The notes under the pieces were generated by a model, which did no database searches, had not been told where the DNA came from, and was given only the letters and a program-made list of their open reading frames with translations. This document shows positions 14,996 to 23,503 of a stretch of DNA of 36,282 nucleotides, piece by piece; the stretch's first letter is position 1, and every line of letters begins with the position of its first letter. Made by a program: the position numbers and the translations under genes. Origin of the DNA: Promethearchaeota archaeon (GTDB taxonomy: Archaea; Asgardarchaeota; Lokiarchaeia; Sigyniarchaeales; SOKP01); assembly GCA_030610785.1 (NCBI GenBank), contig JAUWRB010000003.1, forward strand, positions 1 through 36,282, written 5' to 3'.

Positions 14996-15958
14996 ATGAG
15001 TATAAACAAAAAAAAAATAACAGTTGAAGTGCCTCATAGAATATCTGGATTTTTTGAAATTGTGGATAAAATTAATGGTATTAAAATAATTAATCCTGAA
15101 AGAATAGGCAGCAGAGGTGCGGGCTTTAATCTTAATGCTATTGGAAGAACAACGATTGAAATTGAAAAACTTAGGAAATCTAAAAATTCTAAATGCATAA
15201 TTTATATTAATAATCATGAATTGACTCAAAAAGCGGAAACTACATATTTTATATTTAAACATATTAAAAAATACATTATTAACCCTATTAAAATAAAGAT
15301 TTTCCATTCTTTTGATTTACCCGTTGGATGTGGTTATGGTGCTAGTGGCTGTGGTGCAATAGGCACGATTATTGGTCTGAATAATCTGTTAAATCTAAAC
15401 TTAAGCAATTTTGAAAAAGGAAAAATTGCTCATGTAGCTGAAGTTGTGAATAAAACTGGTTTAGGCACTGTATGCGGTCAATTAGGTGGAGGTTTATGTA
15501 TTTTAAAAGAACCCGGTTATCCTTGCGTTTCTGAGCGAATAAAGGTTCCAACAGACCTTAAAATAATATGTGGTTCTTTTGGAACGATTCAAACAAAATT
15601 AGTTTTAAGTTCTCCCTCTTTAAGTTTAAAAATAAAAAAAGCCGGTAAGATTGCTTTACAAAAATTAATGCTAGAACCAAATATTAGGACTTTCATTAAC
15701 GCATCAATTGAATTTGTTAAAGAAACGGATATTCTAAATATCCTCAATTTAACAAAAACTAAGGAATTAATGAACGATTTAAATAAAATAAATATTATAG
15801 GTGCAAGTATGAACCAATTAGGTCGCTCTGTTTACGCAATTTGTAAAAATAAAGAAGTAAAAAAAGTAATTGAAGTATTTAAATCATATAAACCAGAAAT
15901 AAAGATATATCAATCTTCAATTAATAATCATAGCTCTCGGGTTTTAAACAATAATTAA
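14996..15958 (+). CDS. Pantoate kinase, archaeal GHMP type
   Basis: A 320-residue GHMP-family kinase making 4-phosphopantoate from pantoate in the archaeal CoA pathway. Family signatures are the N-terminal 'VEVPHRISGFFEIVD' and 'NPERIGSRGAGFNLN', followed by the ATP-binding glycine/serine loop 'LPVGCGYGASGCGAIG' and the third motif 'IIGASMNQLGRSVYAI'. Its partner, phosphopantothenate synthetase, is at 32423-33232 and PanE is at 33852-34823, so the pathway genes share this window but not an operon. Starts 68 bp from divergent pyrH. The last residues are 6 bp from convergent proC. Confidence 0.9.
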   Translation: MSINKKKITVEVPHRISGFFEIVDKINGIKIINPERIGSRGAGFNLNAIGRTTIEIEKLRKSKNSKCIIYINNHELTQKAETTYFIFKHIKKYIINPIKIKIFHSFDLPVGCGYGASGCGAIGTIIGLNNLLNLNLSNFEKGKIAHVAEVVNKTGLGTVCGQLGGGLCILKEPGYPCVSERIKVPTDLKIICGSFGTIQTKLVLSSPSLSLKIKKAGKIALQKLMLEPNIRTFINASIEFVKETDILNILNLTKTKELMNDLNKINIIGASMNQLGRSVYAICKNKEVKKVIEVFKSYKPEIKIYQSSINNHSSRVLNNN

Positions 15959-15964
15959 AAATGA

Positions 15965-16789
15965 TTATTTACTAATAATTTCATTCATCGACTTTGATTT
16001 TAGAGTAGCCGCTTCTACTGCTCTTATTAATGTGGATCTTAATTTTGCTTTTTCAATTTCGTGTATAGCAGTAATAGTCGTACCTCCTGGAGTTGCTACC
16101 ATATCTTTTAGCTCCCCTGGGTGTTTTCCAGTTTCTAATACTAATTTAGCTGCGCCCAAAACAGTTTGCGCTGCTAATTTTATAGAAATATCCCGAGGAA
16201 GTCCCATTTTTACACCTCCGTCCGCTAATGCTTCAATTATGATGAATATATAGGCAGGCCCACTTCCAGATAATCCAGTAACCGCATCAATATGTTTTTC
16301 TTCCAATTCCACTATAATACCGACAGCTTTAAAAATATTTTTAGCAAACTCCAAAGCACTTTCGCTAACATTTTCATTGTGAGAGATGGCAGAAGCGCCT
16401 AATCCAATTAAAGCAGGAGTATTTGTCATTATCCTTATTAATCCAACTTTTTTATCAATAAATTTATTAATATGATTAAATGAAATACCTGCCGCAATTG
16501 AAATTATTGTTTGATTTTCTGATATTATTGGACCGATCTCTTCCAATACTTTATCTATCACCTGTGGTATAACAGCTATTAAGATATACTTAGATTTTTT
16601 AGCTAATTCCAAGTTATTGTTAGCACATTCTATATTAAATTCCATGGATCGCTCATTTAGTAGATTATCGTTAATATCGTAAATAAGAATATCTTTTTTC
16701 TCGATTAATTTAGAATTAATTATTCTTTTTAATAACATGGAACCTATTTTCCCGATTCCAATAATCCCCAATTTTCCGATTTCGGTCAT
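15965..16789 (-). CDS. proC: Pyrroline-5-carboxylate reductase
   Basis: A 274-residue NAD(P)H-dependent reductase forming proline. An N-terminal Rossmann motif 'KLGIIGIGKIGSMLL' is followed by 'YILIAVIPQVIDKVL', 'IISIAAGISFNHI', 'IRIMTNTPALIGLGASA' and 'AVTGLSGSGPAYIFIIIEALADGGVKMGLPR'. The C-terminal 'MVATPGGTTITAIHEIEKAKLRSTLIRAVEAATLKS' is the family's ending. Complete and of normal length. It is convergent with the pantoate kinase gene. Confidence 0.95.
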   Translation of the reverse strand: MTEIGKLGIIGIGKIGSMLLKRIINSKLIEKKDILIYDINDNLLNERSMEFNIECANNNLELAKKSKYILIAVIPQVIDKVLEEIGPIISENQTIISIAAGISFNHINKFIDKKVGLIRIMTNTPALIGLGASAISHNENVSESALEFAKNIFKAVGIIVELEEKHIDAVTGLSGSGPAYIFIIIEALADGGVKMGLPRDISIKLAAQTVLGAAKLVLETGKHPGELKDMVATPGGTTITAIHEIEKAKLRSTLIRAVEAATLKSKSMNEIISK

Positions 16790-16944
16790 TTTTTTGTCCC
16801 TAACATTATTTTTATAGTTTTCTTAATTTTTTCCATTATAGATCCTTATTATTTATATTGATCTAATTCATCACTTATTCTAAAATAAATTTTTTATTAT
16901 AAGAATTTCTTGTATAAAATTATAAATTAAAAAAAATTGATTTA

Positions 16945-17547
16945 ATGACAAGTTTAACATATAAATGCATGAAATGTGGTACTTGTTGTTTTGAGATCGA
17001 AGGACAACCGGGCTCAAAGCGAATCCCTTTATATCCCGAAGAAGTTGATGTATTGATAGAAATTGCAAAAGAACGAGGTGTTGAATTTAATGTAATTGAA
17101 GATCTGGTGTTTCCAGATGTTTTAAATCAAAAATTATTAGTTGTAACATATAAAATTCGCTTAAATAATCCTAAAACTTGCTGTCCTTTCTATAGTCTTA
17201 AAAAAGGTTGCACAATTCACCAGATTAAACCTTTTGCGTGTCAAGCATATCCGTTATCATTAATTCAATTGGATGCTTTTAACTTTCAGATAAGTATAGA
17301 CTCGTCATGCCCCTATGTGATAAAATATCACGAAATATTGAATAATTGTGGTTTAGATGAAATAAAAGAGATTTTTAAAGATGAATATCCTAAAGCTGAA
17401 AGATTTTATCGAAAAAACAAGAAAATCATGTTAAAAATACATCGCCTTGAATATAAGAAAAAGATAAAGATCCCACGAAATATCTCTATAAAAGAATTTA
17501 ATAATGCTTTAGAAAAATGGGATCGTGTTGAGCTTCGAGTAAAATAA
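16945..17547 (+). CDS. YkgJ-type CxxCxxCC domain protein
   Basis: A 200-residue protein with the YkgJ-family cysteine signature 'CMKCGTCCFE' at residues 8-15, followed by 'CCPFYSLKKGCTIHQIKPFACQAYPLSL', the second conserved Cys cluster, and 'SSCPYV'. Such proteins are presumed to bind zinc or an iron-sulfur cluster; their reaction is unknown in most cases. The C-terminal 60 residues are basic and helical. Stand-alone gene 98 bp before the ThiI-like gene. Confidence 0.78.
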   Translation: MTSLTYKCMKCGTCCFEIEGQPGSKRIPLYPEEVDVLIEIAKERGVEFNVIEDLVFPDVLNQKLLVVTYKIRLNNPKTCCPFYSLKKGCTIHQIKPFACQAYPLSLIQLDAFNFQISIDSSCPYVIKYHEILNNCGLDEIKEIFKDEYPKAERFYRKNKKIMLKIHRLEYKKKIKIPRNISIKEFNNALEKWDRVELRVK

Positions 17548-17644
17548 ATTATAAAAATTAAAGATAAATGATTTAAGCTTAAAAGGTAAAATAAAAATTT
17601 TATAAAAATTTTATAAAAATATAAAATATAATTGAAAAATATAA

Positions 17645-18280
17645 ATGAAAAAATTCATATCGCTGCTTTCAGGAGGTTTAGATAGTCCCGTAGCCTCATA
17701 TTTAATGATTAAAAAAAACTTTAAGCCAGTTTTTCTTTCTTTTCTAACTTCTGACGATTTTGAACATACAATGAAAAATAAAGTTGTTCTTATAGTTCAA
17801 AAGCTTAAGAAGTTTGTAAATGATAATGTTAAATTATATCTTATCAATCACGATTTAAATTTAGAAGTTTTTAAAAAAAATTGTGATCGAAAATTGACAT
17901 GTGTTCTATGTAAAAGAATGATGATAAGAATAGCAAAAAAAATTGGACAAAAAGAAAATATTAACATCTTAATAACAGGTGATATTTTAGGAGAACAAGC
18001 TAGTCAAACTCTCGATAATTTATATGCCTACAACGATTTAATAAAGGACATTGTAATATTAAGACCTCTAATTGGATGCAATAAGTTAGAAGTTATAAGC
18101 ATGAATAAAAAGATTGGTTTATATGAAATATGTTCTCAAAATTCAGCATTTTGTCAATACTATCCTCAATTTCCAGAAACTCATGCCAAATCGTTAGAAG
18201 TTATAAACGCCGAATCTAATGTTAAATTGGAGGTTTTAATAAATGAATCCATAAAAAACGCAGAAATTTTAGAATTTTAA
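17645..18280 (+). CDS. ThiI-like PP-loop sulfurtransferase lacking the THUMP domain
   Basis: A 211-residue protein equal to the catalytic AANH (PP-loop) domain of ThiI, the enzyme that adenylates U8 for tRNA 4-thiouridine synthesis. The PP-loop is 'LLSGGLDSPVASYLM' at the N-terminus. 'CVLCKRMMIRIAKKIG' and 'LITGDILGEQASQTLDNL' are ThiI signatures, and 'ILRPLIGCNKLEVISM' follows. The N-terminal ferredoxin-like and THUMP domains of normal archaeal ThiI (about 170 residues) are absent, as is a rhodanese domain. Either THUMP is supplied by another protein or the enzyme acts elsewhere in sulfur transfer. Its end overlaps the SWS1-like gene by 12 bp. Confidence 0.8.
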   Translation: MKKFISLLSGGLDSPVASYLMIKKNFKPVFLSFLTSDDFEHTMKNKVVLIVQKLKKFVNDNVKLYLINHDLNLEVFKKNCDRKLTCVLCKRMMIRIAKKIGQKENINILITGDILGEQASQTLDNLYAYNDLIKDIVILRPLIGCNKLEVISMNKKIGLYEICSQNSAFCQYYPQFPETHAKSLEVINAESNVKLEVLINESIKNAEILEF

Positions 18281-18664
18281 TTTTAATTCTCTAATAATGT
18301 TTCTAAATTTATGATCTTCCAATTCTCTTTCTTGATATTTGTTTAAAGCTTCGCAAATAATTTGGGCTATTATGTGTTTGCAAGCATTTTTTTTTCCGTT
18401 TAAGACTTTCTTATAAAAATCAATACAAGAACAATATAATTTAGGATATATTAAATATTCGCCATTTTTTCCCATAGCAATCCATACAACTCTATTAGAT
18501 GGCTTATAAGTGATTTTAGTAATTCCTCTATTAATTACTTCAATAATTTTTACAGATTTATTTGGAAAAATATCTTCTAATTCTTGAATAAGATCCTCGT
18601 CAATTTTTCCCTTTTTTTTAGCTTTTTTATATATCTTTAATAGCAAATCTTTAGACATTAACAT
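18269..18664 (-). CDS. SWIM zinc-finger protein resembling SWS1/ZSWIM7
   Basis: A 131-residue protein dominated by a SWIM finger: C78-S-C80 (…'YLIYPKLYCSC'), then C95-K-H97, with Ala at residue 100. This gives C-x-C-x14-C-x-H-x-x-A, including the invariant alanine reported for the Shu2/SWS1 family. Upstream, 'ITKITYKPSNRVVWIAMGKNGEYLI' parallels the human ZSWIM7 segment with its 'SGR' turn. The length (131 against about 140) and the N-terminal helical region also match. SWS1 works with Rad51 paralogues in homologous recombination in eukaryotes, and archaeal homologues have been reported. A generic SWIM protein is the alternative. Start at 18664 or 18658. Confidence 0.68.
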   Translation of the reverse strand: MLMSKDLLLKIYKKAKKKGKIDEDLIQELEDIFPNKSVKIIEVINRGITKITYKPSNRVVWIAMGKNGEYLIYPKLYCSCIDFYKKVLNGKKNACKHIIAQIICEALNKYQERELEDHKFRNIIRELKLKF

Positions 18665-18700
18665 TCAATATTATATTATAATAGATATATAAAAAGGATC

Positions 18701-20008
18701 ATGGATTTGAATAACATTTTATATATACCTACAAGATATTTTCCTTCAATATCTGGTGCCGAATTTTATTTCCAAAGAATGGCTGAGATTTTAAAAGCAA
18801 AATTTGAATATAATATTGATATATATACTTCAAATGCTATAGATTTTAAAGCTTTAAGGGATCCAAAAGGAAAAATTATTGAAGAAAATTCTAAATTCTT
18901 TAATACAGTAAATAATTTGAGAGTAAATAGATCTCCAATTAATTATAGACTATCGTTCCAGGAAAAATTAGATTTTATTAAAAATATTGATTCTTATAAA
19001 TCACTTCACTTATCTGATGATTGTTTAAAAAAATTATTAAAAAATGGTCCTTATTTGGATGGTTTAATTAAGTTGATTTTAAATTCGGATGAAAATGATT
19101 ATGATTTAGTGCATGCGACCTTTTTTCCATATTTTAACTTAATAATAAGTTTAATCATTGCTAGATTTCTAAATAAACCATCTGTTTGTACGCCTTTCTT
19201 TCATTTTTCAAATCCTCGATATTTAGAACCCAATTTAAATGAAGTACTATCCAAATTTGATTTATTGATTGCATGTACTAATATTGAAAAAAAAAAATTA
19301 TTAGAAAAATTAAATATTTCTGAAGAAAAAGTTAAAGTAATTCCAATGGGCGTTGATTATAATATCTTTGAGAGCATTCATAAAACACAGTTCAAGGATT
19401 TTTATTTCAAACAAAAATTTTTCAAGCAAAAAGAGAAAAAGTATAAATTAGTGTTATTTTGTGGATATAAGAATTATGAAAAGGGTTCAATTTCAATATT
19501 AAAAGCAATTCCTTTTATTTTAAAGAAAATAAAAAAGGTTTATTTTGTTTTTATTGGGCCTTCAACAATGGCTTTTAATAGAGAATTATCGAAAATTCAA
19601 AAAATAAAAAATGTTAGAATTATTAATTTTACTCCTGATAACTTGACTGGTTATTTTGACAAGAAAAAATTAACCGCGTTTGAAGAAGCGGATTTATTTT
19701 TAATGCCAAGTCGAAGTGATGCTTTCGGTATTGCTTTTTTAGAGGCTTGGGCTGTAGGAAAACCCGTAATTGGTTGTAATATTGGTGCAACACCTGAAGT
19801 GATACAAAACGATGTAGATGGTTTTTTAGTAGAATTTGATAATCCACGGGATATTGCAGAAAAAGTTGTTAAACTTTTAAAGAGTAAAAAATTAAGAAAC
19901 AGAATTGGTTTGGCTGGCAAAAAAAAGGTTGCTAACAATTATACTTGGGAAATAGTTGCAAATGAAACCCATAAAATATATCAAAATTTAATAAAAAAAG
20001 ATTATTGA
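18701..20008 (+). CDS. GT4-type (group 1) glycosyltransferase
   Basis: A 435-residue GT-B glycosyltransferase of family GT4, transferring a nucleotide-activated sugar. The N-terminal 'ILYIPTRYFPSISGAEFYFQRMAEIL' is the typical acceptor-domain start with a glycine turn. Mid-protein 'VKVIPMGVDYNIFE' and the donor-binding domain 'ADLFLMPSRSDAFGIAFLEAWAVGKPVIGCNIGATPEVI' contain the expected E-x7-E-like region. No membrane segment is seen. The next gene, a PLP-dependent decarboxylase-fold enzyme, starts 6 bp downstream, so the pair is co-transcribed and may act on one product such as an N-glycan or lipid-linked sugar. Substrate unknown. Confidence 0.88.
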   Translation: MDLNNILYIPTRYFPSISGAEFYFQRMAEILKAKFEYNIDIYTSNAIDFKALRDPKGKIIEENSKFFNTVNNLRVNRSPINYRLSFQEKLDFIKNIDSYKSLHLSDDCLKKLLKNGPYLDGLIKLILNSDENDYDLVHATFFPYFNLIISLIIARFLNKPSVCTPFFHFSNPRYLEPNLNEVLSKFDLLIACTNIEKKKLLEKLNISEEKVKVIPMGVDYNIFESIHKTQFKDFYFKQKFFKQKEKKYKLVLFCGYKNYEKGSISILKAIPFILKKIKKVYFVFIGPSTMAFNRELSKIQKIKNVRIINFTPDNLTGYFDKKKLTAFEEADLFLMPSRSDAFGIAFLEAWAVGKPVIGCNIGATPEVIQNDVDGFLVEFDNPRDIAEKVVKLLKSKKLRNRIGLAGKKKVANNYTWEIVANETHKIYQNLIKKDY

Positions 20009-20014
20009 TAAAAA

Positions 20015-21235
20015 ATGAAAAAGATCTCTGGAAATTCATATCTAAAAAAAGAAAATGGTATTGTCAAAATTGATTCTATAGTTCTCGATGAATTAATAAA
20101 TAAATTTAAAACTCCTTTTCTAATTTTTATAGAAAATAGGATAAGAGATAATATTAATTCATTCAAAAATATATTTAATTCAATATTTGAAAATTTCCAT
20201 TGTTTTTATTCTTTTAAAGCAAATTTTCTTCCCGATATTTGTAAAATTATAGAATCCGAGGGAATTGGTGCTGAAGTAATAGGATTGCCTGAGCTTAATT
20301 TATCATTAAAAATTGGATTCGATCCTGATAAAATAATTGTTGGAGGCCCGTATCTTCCAATTGAATTGATCGAAAAGAGTATAATAAATAATGTAAGAGA
20401 AATAATAGTTTATAATTTAAATGATTTAAAACGGATTGATGTGATTGCTCAAAAATATGGAAAAGTGCAAAATATCTGTATTAGAATAAATTCCCAAAAA
20501 TATAAAAGTAAATTAGGAATCATTTTTAGCGAAAAGAATTTAACGATTTTAAAAAATATAATTAAAACATCTAAAAACATCAAAATCACTACGATTTTAT
20601 CTCATTATAGCACACAAATGAATAACATTGAACAATTTAAAAATAATATAAAAGCCATCGCAAAAAGTGTAAAAAAAATAAAATCCATTGGGTTAAATAT
20701 TGAAAATTTAAATTTAGGTGGAGGTTTTCCAGAAGCATCAGTAATGCCAATTGCTCAATTAAAAAAAATCGCTTCTGAAATAAATGCAATAATCAATGAA
20801 TTTAATATCAATTATAAAAATATATATTTTGAACCCGGTCGATATTTCGTTGGAGATGCTGGTTTATTTATTTCAGAAATTATTAAAGTTAGTGAAGAGC
20901 GCTGGATATTTTTAAATATTGGAAATCATATTTGCCCAAAATTCGCTAGATGTTCTTTAAGATTTTATAATATATCTCAGATTGACAGAGCTCATAAGTA
21001 TAAGACTTCATTTGCAGGAATTGTTCCTACAGATCAAGATGTTTTGGCTAAGAATTATTTCTTTACTGAGAATTTAACAGAAGGGGATAAAGTCATGGTT
21101 ACAAATGTGGGGGCTTACACGCTAACGTTTTCCAATCGTTTTCCTTATACTTTACCTGAAATCTTTCTCGTTAATGGAAGTAGTCTTAAAAAAATTTTTG
21201 ACCCTTTTAAAAATAATGACTTTTCCTTACAATAA
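20015..21235 (+). CDS. PLP-dependent LysA-like (fold type III) decarboxylase, atypical active site
   Basis: A 406-residue protein of the alanine-racemase/DAP-decarboxylase fold. The PLP lysine is in 'CFYSFKANFLPDI', the glycine loop is 'LNLGGGFPE', the phosphate-binding 'EPGRYFVGDAG' is present, and the C-terminal 'GAYTLTFSNRFPYTLPEIFLVNG' corresponds to LysA 'GAY…SNYN…EVLV'. At the position of the LysA 'CES.D' catalytic segment it reads 'GIVPTDQDVLAK': the Cys and Glu are replaced (Pro, Thr) and only the Asp is kept. Diaminopimelate is therefore unlikely as substrate, and ornithine decarboxylase is not indicated either. It is translationally close to the upstream glycosyltransferase (6 bp). 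A decarboxylase or racemase with unknown substrate. Confidence 0.78.
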   Translation: MKKISGNSYLKKENGIVKIDSIVLDELINKFKTPFLIFIENRIRDNINSFKNIFNSIFENFHCFYSFKANFLPDICKIIESEGIGAEVIGLPELNLSLKIGFDPDKIIVGGPYLPIELIEKSIINNVREIIVYNLNDLKRIDVIAQKYGKVQNICIRINSQKYKSKLGIIFSEKNLTILKNIIKTSKNIKITTILSHYSTQMNNIEQFKNNIKAIAKSVKKIKSIGLNIENLNLGGGFPEASVMPIAQLKKIASEINAIINEFNINYKNIYFEPGRYFVGDAGLFISEIIKVSEERWIFLNIGNHICPKFARCSLRFYNISQIDRAHKYKTSFAGIVPTDQDVLAKNYFFTENLTEGDKVMVTNVGAYTLTFSNRFPYTLPEIFLVNGSSLKKIFDPFKNNDFSLQ

Positions 21236-21299
21236 TTTAAAAAAAAGTTTCTATTAAGAAATAATATCTGGATATCACATTAATTCTAATTTTAATTTA

Positions 21300-22469
21300 A
21301 TGATTATTCTAATAAGAAAAGATAATAAAAAAAAAGTGATATTGAGAATGGAATCGTTAATTAGAAACGCCCGTAAGAGAGAAATTATAAGACCTCAGAT
21401 TGAAAAATTTGGCACTGCTAATATTAAGATCATGGGATGTGGTGGAGCAGGCTGCAATACAGTTAATCGCCTAATGAATATCGGAATTAAAGGCGCTAAA
21501 TGCGTTGCGTTAAATACAGATCAGCAGCACCTTAATATGATTGATTCTCACATTAAAATTTTAATTGGAAAGAGTTTAACAAAAGGGTTAGGGGCAGGAG
21601 GCAACCCCGAAATTGGTAGAGACGCCGCAGAAGAATCTCGGGATGAATTAACTAAACTTTTAAGAGAAACTGATTTAGTTTTTATTACTTGTGGAGAAGG
21701 TGGTGGAACTGGAACAGGAAGCGCCCCTATCGTGGCAGAAATTGCTAAATTCGAAGGTGCTATTGTAGTAGGAGTAGTAACTCTCCCTTTTGAGACAGAA
21801 ATAGGTCGTATCGAAATCGCAAAAAATGGTTTAACTCTTTTGAAAAGATTTGTTGATACTTTAATTGTAATTGATAATAATCGTTTATTAGAAATCGCTC
21901 CTGACTTACCAATTAGGGAAGCATTTAGTGTTGCCGATGAGGTTTTAGCGACCATGGTAAAAGGTATTACGGAAACGATTTCTCTACCCTCCTTAATAAA
22001 TTTAGATTTCGCTGATGTAAGGACTATATTAAGTACTGGTGGAGTTGCTATTGTTGGTATTGGAGAATCTAATGGAAAAGAAAATAGAGTAGAAGATGCT
22101 ATTATTGATGCTCTGAATTCACCATTACTCGATGTAGATATTACTGGTGCTAAGGGTGCATTGATTCATATTTGTGGAGGAAATGATATGACATTAGCGG
22201 AAGCTAATTCGGTAGCCAAAAATATCTATAAAAAAATGGATGTGAATAATTCCATGGTAATATGGGGTGCTCGAGTTTCCGACGAATTTGATGGTTATTT
22301 AAGAGTAATGCTTCTTATAACAGGTATTAAATCTCCTCAAATTTTTGGTAATGCTTGTTCAATAAATCAACCGATAAATAACCATGCTTTTAAAAACGCA
22401 AATATTGAACTTAATCCAAGAAAGCTATCAGATGACATTTTTAATATAAAAGAAATTGTTTTTGATTAA
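21300..22469 (+). CDS. ftsZ: Cell division protein FtsZ
   Basis: Tubulin-like GTPase that polymerises at the division site. N-terminal 'KIMGCGGAGCNTVNRLM' begins the GTPase domain, followed by 'ALNTDQQHL' and 'GLGAGGNPEIGRDAAEES'. The tubulin signature is 'CGEGGGTGTGSAPIVAEIAK', and the T7 catalytic loop 'LINLDFADVRTIL' carries the expected N/D-x-D. The C-terminal domain ends at about residue 350, followed by a short linker without an obvious conserved tail. The first ATG (21300) adds 16 residues compared with an in-frame ATG at 21348, where homologues more often begin ('MESLIRNARKRE'). Both are plausible, so 21300 is kept with that caution. Confidence 0.96.
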   Translation: MIILIRKDNKKKVILRMESLIRNARKREIIRPQIEKFGTANIKIMGCGGAGCNTVNRLMNIGIKGAKCVALNTDQQHLNMIDSHIKILIGKSLTKGLGAGGNPEIGRDAAEESRDELTKLLRETDLVFITCGEGGGTGTGSAPIVAEIAKFEGAIVVGVVTLPFETEIGRIEIAKNGLTLLKRFVDTLIVIDNNRLLEIAPDLPIREAFSVADEVLATMVKGITETISLPSLINLDFADVRTILSTGGVAIVGIGESNGKENRVEDAIIDALNSPLLDVDITGAKGALIHICGGNDMTLAEANSVAKNIYKKMDVNNSMVIWGARVSDEFDGYLRVMLLITGIKSPQIFGNACSINQPINNHAFKNANIELNPRKLSDDIFNIKEIVFD

Positions 22470-22523
22470 TTTATTTTAAATTTTTTTTTATGAGTTTTAA
22501 TACATATTTTTCTAATCACATTT

Positions 22524-22895
22524 ATGGAAAATAAGTATTCTTTAGAAATTCAAAAAGAAATAGACGACATTTTAAATAATATAGATGCTTGGAAAGATTT
22601 ATTTTTCATTAATTATGAATTTTATTACGACGGGTGGGCAATTTTTTTGAAGGAAAAAAATATTTATCCTAGAAAAATTGTGATTTTTAAGTCTTATAGC
22701 AAAAATTCTTATTCAATTAAAAGTTTCGAAATTCATTTTAATAACAATATCAAAAAAGAAAAATTTAAAGAATTATACTCTAAAAAAAATATTGAAAATA
22801 AAATAAAATTATTAAATGAATTAAAAGAAATAATTTATGGAAAAGATTTATTATTTTTGGCTTCAAAGATATATTATAATCAAATCTTGGAGTAA
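22524..22895 (+). CDS. Hypothetical protein, 123 residues
   Basis: I do not recognise this protein. It is lysine-, isoleucine- and aromatic-rich, cytoplasmic (no signal or membrane segment). It has a predicted helix (residues 1-25), a beta-rich middle ('FFINYEFYYDGWAIFLKE', 'KIVIFKSY', 'IKSFEIHFN') and a helical C-terminus. It lies 54 bp after ftsZ on the same strand and converges with the Dim2-like gene 4 bp away, so it may share the ftsZ transcript. The low-complexity composition reflects the AT-rich genome. Confidence 0.5.
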   Translation: MENKYSLEIQKEIDDILNNIDAWKDLFFINYEFYYDGWAIFLKEKNIYPRKIVIFKSYSKNSYSIKSFEIHFNNNIKKEKFKELYSKKNIENKIKLLNELKEIIYGKDLLFLASKIYYNQILE

Positions 22896-22899
22896 CGTT

Positions 22900-23457
22900 T
22901 TAAAATTCAGGCTTATAAAACTTCCGAAATTGTTCTCTCTTTTTTTCATTATATTTATTCTCCAGAAATCTTAATACCATATGGTGGGGCATCCCATTTA
23001 ACAACATGCTTACTGCTTTTCGAGCAATTTGTAAATTTTCATAATCTGCGATAATTGAAACCGTTTTCCCATGAACAGAAATAAAGCATCCGGCAAATCT
23101 TTCGATTGCATTCCTCATTTCTCCATTTCTTCCAATAATACGTCCTTTCATCCTTTTTATTCTTTTATCTGATTTTCCTAATATTAATAAAAGGTTAAAA
23201 ATTTCAAGGTCATAAGTCTCTTCTAACAATTTTATGGCTTTTTTTGGATTAAAACCTCTATTAATTGCGTTAATTACTTTTTTAGCAGTTAAAATATTCA
23301 ATGGATTATAATCGGGAGAATCGATAATCGGAGAGATTTCACAATCACCCGTTTTACTATTCAGATCAATTTTAACGCCCAATTTTTTCTCAATTTCTTC
23401 TTTTATCTCTCCATTTTTACCAATAACGACCCCAATTCTGGCTTTTGACACTTTCAT
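22900..23457 (-). CDS. KH-domain RNA-binding protein, Dim2/Pno1 homologue
   Basis: A 185-residue protein with two KH-type modules. The first is degenerate but has 'ARIGVVIGKNGEIKEEIEKKLGVKIDLN' (GKNG loop). The second is 'MKGRIIGRNGEMRNAIERFAGCFISVHGKTVSII' (GRNG loop), followed by 'ARKAVSMLLNGMPHHMVLRFLE', the conserved ending of archaeal Dim2/Pno1. It helps small-subunit rRNA maturation and is known in archaea to bind 16S rRNA 3' regions. It lies 46 bp downstream of Rio1 in the aIF2-beta-DUF424-NMD3-Rio1 cluster; Rio1 and Dim2 neighbourhood is a common archaeal arrangement. Complete. Confidence 0.9.
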   Translation of the reverse strand: MKVSKARIGVVIGKNGEIKEEIEKKLGVKIDLNSKTGDCEISPIIDSPDYNPLNILTAKKVINAINRGFNPKKAIKLLEETYDLEIFNLLLILGKSDKRIKRMKGRIIGRNGEMRNAIERFAGCFISVHGKTVSIIADYENLQIARKAVSMLLNGMPHHMVLRFLENKYNEKKREQFRKFYKPEF

Positions 23458-23503
23458 GGTTTAACAGTATTTTTTTATACTTTTAAGATGATTTATTGTT
23501 TCT

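Noticed and set aside
20015-21235. Diaminopimelate decarboxylase (LysA)
   Set aside because: Fold matches but the substrate-binding Cys and Glu are replaced, so the specific call is not supported.
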